DNA of 64,000 nucleotides from Francisella orientalis FNO12. GTDB lineage: Bacteria > Pseudomonadota > Gammaproteobacteria > Francisellales > Francisellaceae. A program made the translations under genes and the position numbers. The stretch lies in assembly GCF_001042525.2 (NCBI RefSeq), contig NZ_CP011921.2, positions 868,001 through 932,000 on the forward strand. Reading direction: 5' to 3'. This document shows, piece by piece, positions 60,894-64,000 of the stretch; position 1 is the stretch's first letter, and every line of letters begins with the position of its first letter. Below the pieces are notes generated by a model that ran no database searches, was not told the origin of the DNA, and worked only from the letters and a program-made list of their open reading frames with translations.

Positions 60894-62312
60894 TTAGATA
60901 TTTTTAAGTTTAATCTTTCTATAAATCATGAATAATACTACAGGAAGGATTGATAATACAAAACATATTGATAACATTTGAATAAATTCAAAAGGATTTT
61001 CATATAAATTATCAGGTGGAATAAAACCAACTATTACACAAGAGATTGTTCCCACAATACCTAAAATACAAACAAAAGACATACCAAATTTACCACCAGG
61101 TATATTGAAATCCTTATTGTTACGAGTAGATTCTTTATTTGTAAGTTTTAGTTTGAGTGCCGCAAAGAACATCATTAAATACATCAAAGAGTAAATTTGA
61201 GTACTTAAAGCAGTAAGAAGCCAATAGTAAGCCTGAACTGATGGTACAAGCTCTAATAAAAGACATATTATAGTCATAATAATTGCTTGTAATATAAGAA
61301 TTCCACTTGGCACATCATGCTTATTTGTTTTATCTAAAGCATCGGGTAAAAAATGATCATCGGCAGCCTGCAATAGACCTCGAGCAGGTGAAATCATCCA
61401 ATTGATCATCGATCCTATAGATCCTATGAAGATCATTAGTCCTAGAATATAGTAGAAAAACATAGGTATACCTAGGCTTTCTAGATAAACTTTAAAAGTC
61501 TTAATTGTTCCATGCACAACATCTATTTCAGATTGAGGGAATATAATCACTACTGCTAGAGCACCTAATACCATCGTAAATACTATAAAAATTACTGAAA
61601 TTAATAGCGCTAATGGAAATGTTTTTTTGGGGTTTGCTACATTTCTTATGTGAACTGTTGCTAATTCAAGCCCTAAGAAAGATGCAATTATGGCTGTCAG
61701 ACCCATCCAAGATTCAGTAGATGTGAAACTAGGGATTAAATTACCTAATTCAAAATGAATATTTATAGTATAGCTATTCAGTAACCATATTAATGCGAAA
61801 ATAACCATTAGTAGCATTGGCACAACCATACCAAAAAATGTACAGGCACTTGCAAAAATTGCAGAGACACGTAAACCTTTGAGGTTTAGAATAGTCAAGG
61901 ACCAAAATACAACTGTAATAAAAATAATAGTGAATTTAATATTTTGAGCAAAATCTGGATTAAATAGATATGCAATAGTGCCTGCAATAAATGTTAATAT
62001 ACTTGGGAACCATATTAAAGTATTAATCCATTGAAACCAAATTGCTAGCATCGCTACATTAGGTCCAAAAGCTTTTTTAACCCAACCATATACACCTTCT
62101 TCACCTTTGGCTGTATATGTTGCAGTCATTTCTGCAGATACTAAAGCAACAGGAGCGAGAAACAACAAAACTGCAACAGCAAAAAAGAAAAATATATAGG
62201 TCCCGGATATCGCAGTAGAAGGAAGATTCCTTATATTATCAATTGCTCCGGTCATTAGTAATATAAGTAGAATTAAACCAATTTTTTCTTTTCCTGTTGA
62301 GTTTGATACCAT
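60894..62312 (-). CDS. gadC: APC-superfamily amino acid antiporter, GadC-like
   Basis: 472 residues with 12 hydrophobic helices. GAIDNIRNLPSTAISGTYIFFF and VALVSAEMTATYTAKGEEGVYGWVKKAFG match the glutamate/GABA antiporter group. In Francisella a GadC-type glutamate importer is known to support oxidative-stress defence and phagosomal escape, and this gene is a good candidate for it by family and by its position beside trkA. Substrate specificity is inferred. It lies immediately next to the lysO remnant. Confidence 0.82.
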   Translation of the reverse strand: MVSNSTGKEKIGLILLILLMTGAIDNIRNLPSTAISGTYIFFFFAVAVLLFLAPVALVSAEMTATYTAKGEEGVYGWVKKAFGPNVAMLAIWFQWINTLIWFPSILTFIAGTIAYLFNPDFAQNIKFTIIFITVVFWSLTILNLKGLRVSAIFASACTFFGMVVPMLLMVIFALIWLLNSYTINIHFELGNLIPSFTSTESWMGLTAIIASFLGLELATVHIRNVANPKKTFPLALLISVIFIVFTMVLGALAVVIIFPQSEIDVVHGTIKTFKVYLESLGIPMFFYYILGLMIFIGSIGSMINWMISPARGLLQAADDHFLPDALDKTNKHDVPSGILILQAIIMTIICLLLELVPSVQAYYWLLTALSTQIYSLMYLMMFFAALKLKLTNKESTRNNKDFNIPGGKFGMSFVCILGIVGTISCVIVGFIPPDNLYENPFEFIQMLSICFVLSILPVVLFMIYRKIKLKNI

Positions 62313-62381
62313 GAGCTATACTTATCAGTAAATTTTATGATAGATTTATCATAACCTAATTTCTCATATTTTAACAATCCT

Positions 62382-63755
62382 TTATGCAATGTATAAAGGC
62401 ATTACTTGAAAAAGCTTTTCGAGTGTTTGTAGAGCATTTTTGTTATCAACTTTGATGATTATTCTATCTCCATCATTTATAACCGAGTTGTCGGTGAAGA
62501 ATTTGGGAGTATTGTCATCTTTCATAATAGCTAAAATTTGTAAGCCATTTGGTAATTTTAGATCAGCTATTTTTTTGCCGATTACTGTAGACATATTTTC
62601 TTGACCATGAACTTTTAGCTCTACAAACATTTCTTCACTATCTTCAACTTCATACATTTTAAGCATATCAACTTGGGTCAAAAATGCTTTGATTGTTGTA
62701 TATGAAAAATTATGAGGTGAAATTGATATATCAATAAGCTTAAGGTCTCTAGTAATATCGTAATATTCAGAACTGTTTACAGTTGCCACTGTTTTTTGTG
62801 CACCAAGTTTTTTGGCTAAAATAGATGACATAATATTAATTTCATCTGAATTAGTCAACGCAAAAAAAATATCAGCTTCGTCAATGCCTTCAGCAACTAA
62901 TAGGTTATTGTTTACTGGATTATAGTGTAGAATTGTAGACTTTGATAACTCATTTAAAGCAAATTCACACTTCTCAGCATTAGGATCAATCATTTTTATT
63001 ATATAGCCTTTATTTTCCAATGATTTTGCCAGGGTGATACTTGCATAGTTAATCCCCGCAATAAAAATTTTTCTAATATTTGCTTTTTTAGGCTGAAAAA
63101 TTGATAGGATTTGAGAAGAGTATGCTTTTTCTGACAAATACATAACTCTATCACCTGGTTCAACTAGAATATAGGTATCATTAATATCCAACTTATTTCC
63201 GCCTCTGTGAACTGAAATTATATCTACTTTTATATCTCCTAAGCCGAGATATATATCTTTAACAGACAAACCAATAAGTGATGAATCTTGTGAAACCCTA
63301 ACTCCAACTAATTGCACACGTTTATCAAAAAATGTTGATATAAAATAAGCTCCAGATAAAAAAATCAATTGTTCTAATCTTTTTGTAGTTTCAAAAAAAG
63401 ATTTGATAACCAAGTCTATATTATTAAGTAATTTTGGAAATCTATTATATTCTGTATCACGAATTCGCGCTATCTTATATGGTGTTTTATATAACTTATA
63501 AGCCATATCACATACTGCTATATTAGTAGTATCATTAGATGTTACGGCAATAATCATATCAGTATCTTTAAAATTAGCTTCCATCATTATATTAGGCTTT
63601 GTAACATCTCCAATGATTGTCTGAACATCAAAAGCAGATGAAATAAATCCTAATTTTTCTTCATCTAAGTCTATTATAGAAACTTGATGATCTAGACTTA
63701 ATCTTTGGGTCAAATAAATTCCTAATTGTCCAGCACCTAAAATAGCTATTCTCAT
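62382..63755 (-). CDS. trkA: Trk potassium uptake regulatory protein TrkA
   Basis: 457 residues made of two tandem RCK units, the usual TrkA layout. The first Rossmann fold starts RIAILGAGQLGIYLTQRLS, the second IRKIFIAGINYASITLAKSLE. Each is followed by a TrkA-C domain, the last ending VINDGDRIIIKVDN. It binds nucleotides and gates the TrkH/TrkG channel on the cytoplasmic side. The second dinucleotide loop lacks some glycines of the GxGxxG, as is common for this domain. Confidence 0.93.
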   Translation of the reverse strand: MRIAILGAGQLGIYLTQRLSLDHQVSIIDLDEEKLGFISSAFDVQTIIGDVTKPNIMMEANFKDTDMIIAVTSNDTTNIAVCDMAYKLYKTPYKIARIRDTEYNRFPKLLNNIDLVIKSFFETTKRLEQLIFLSGAYFISTFFDKRVQLVGVRVSQDSSLIGLSVKDIYLGLGDIKVDIISVHRGGNKLDINDTYILVEPGDRVMYLSEKAYSSQILSIFQPKKANIRKIFIAGINYASITLAKSLENKGYIIKMIDPNAEKCEFALNELSKSTILHYNPVNNNLLVAEGIDEADIFFALTNSDEINIMSSILAKKLGAQKTVATVNSSEYYDITRDLKLIDISISPHNFSYTTIKAFLTQVDMLKMYEVEDSEEMFVELKVHGQENMSTVIGKKIADLKLPNGLQILAIMKDDNTPKFFTDNSVINDGDRIIIKVDNKNALQTLEKLFQVMPLYIA

Positions 63756-63906
63756 GATTAATTGTTATAATGACGTTATAGTATTAATTACCTACAAATA
63801 CTAGTCTAAGGTTATAAAATAATCAAATTTTTAATTTACATTGAGCTTCATAAATATTATTATATCAGATATATGATACTAAATTAGTATAGATTAGAGT
63901 TAATTA

Positions 63907-64000
63907 TGCTTAAAATAAGTAAATTACTCGACTATGGTTTACTTGTGGTTGTAACAATTGCTGAAAATAACTTAAATCCCTATAGTGCAGCAAGAATTGC
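63907..64000 (+). CDS. Rrf2-family regulator, N-terminal fragment (SUF-type)
   Basis: ATG 63907 opens a frame that runs off the right edge: MLKISKLLDYGLLVVVTIAE and on to AARIA. This opening is typical of the Rrf2 regulator that precedes SUF iron-sulfur assembly operons. Only 31 residues are visible, so the cluster-binding cysteines cannot be checked. The sufBCDS genes would be expected just beyond the window. Confidence 0.7.

Overview
The window is AT-rich DNA that looks like a Francisella chromosome, probably from a lineage that is losing genes. The genus call rests on gene content and order: fmt-gshB-hemL followed by an ArnT/FlmK-like glycosyltransferase, a folK-folP fusion beside folB, a PabB-PabC fusion, and a GadC-like antiporter beside trkA. 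The species cannot be fixed from this window. About eighteen genes are broken by single nonsense codons, one-base frameshifts in A/T runs or small deletions, while housekeeping genes are intact. That pattern suggests a host-associated strain undergoing genome reduction.

Region 1 (1-13842) is a compact secondary-metabolite operon, and it is the most interesting part of the window. A fragment of an upstream gene is followed by an intact trimodular non-ribosomal peptide synthetase of about 3432 residues (A-T-C-A-T-Cy-A[Ox]-T-TE). An EgtD-like methyltransferase, an ATP-grasp ligase and an MFS exporter follow, with overlapping or tightly spaced ends. The third adenylation domain carries a ten-residue pocket that reads exactly as a cysteine code. 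A heterocyclization domain precedes it and a flavin oxidase-like domain is inserted in it, so the predicted product is a short peptide ending in a thiazole. To the right lie a decayed IS630-type transposase and a tRNA-Val(GAC) whose 3' end faces the cluster, which fits an acquired island.

Region 2 (14908-25188) holds rlmKL, an SMR transporter, an arsenic operon (arsR, an acr3 broken by one stop codon, arsC), fmt-gshB-hemL, and a lipid-linked sugar transferase. Region 3 (24784-28141) has nsrR and hmp, divergently transcribed around a perfect 13-bp inverted repeat, then a GH3 hexosaminidase.

Region 4 (28217-33713) is a graveyard: FUSC-like exporter, acetoacetate decarboxylase-like, sugar MFS, ROK kinase, birA and bioA are all damaged, and birA and bioA are joined by a deletion. 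Region 5 (33715-40546) has a hotdog thioesterase-like protein, an esterase, folK-folP, folB, an unusual acyl-adenylate ligase-PabB-PabC fusion, and pabA. These form a folate/pABA group to which folE (45117-45737) also belongs.

Region 6 (40547-55805) alternates decayed genes (MFS, aldo/keto reductase, YdcF-like, rhlE, a P-loop kinase, a NERD protein, an aspartoacylase-like peptidase, MdaB-like, a Bor-like lipoprotein) with intact ones (nitrilase, folE, a POT transporter, gor, an exported 2H phosphoesterase, xthA). Region 7 (55823-64000) is mostly core: aroG, ffh, TauE/DUF1634, infA, a decayed lysO, gadC, trkA and the start of an Rrf2-type regulator.

The NRPS operon has stayed free of visible lesions over nearly 14 kb amid this decay, which suggests it is still under selection.
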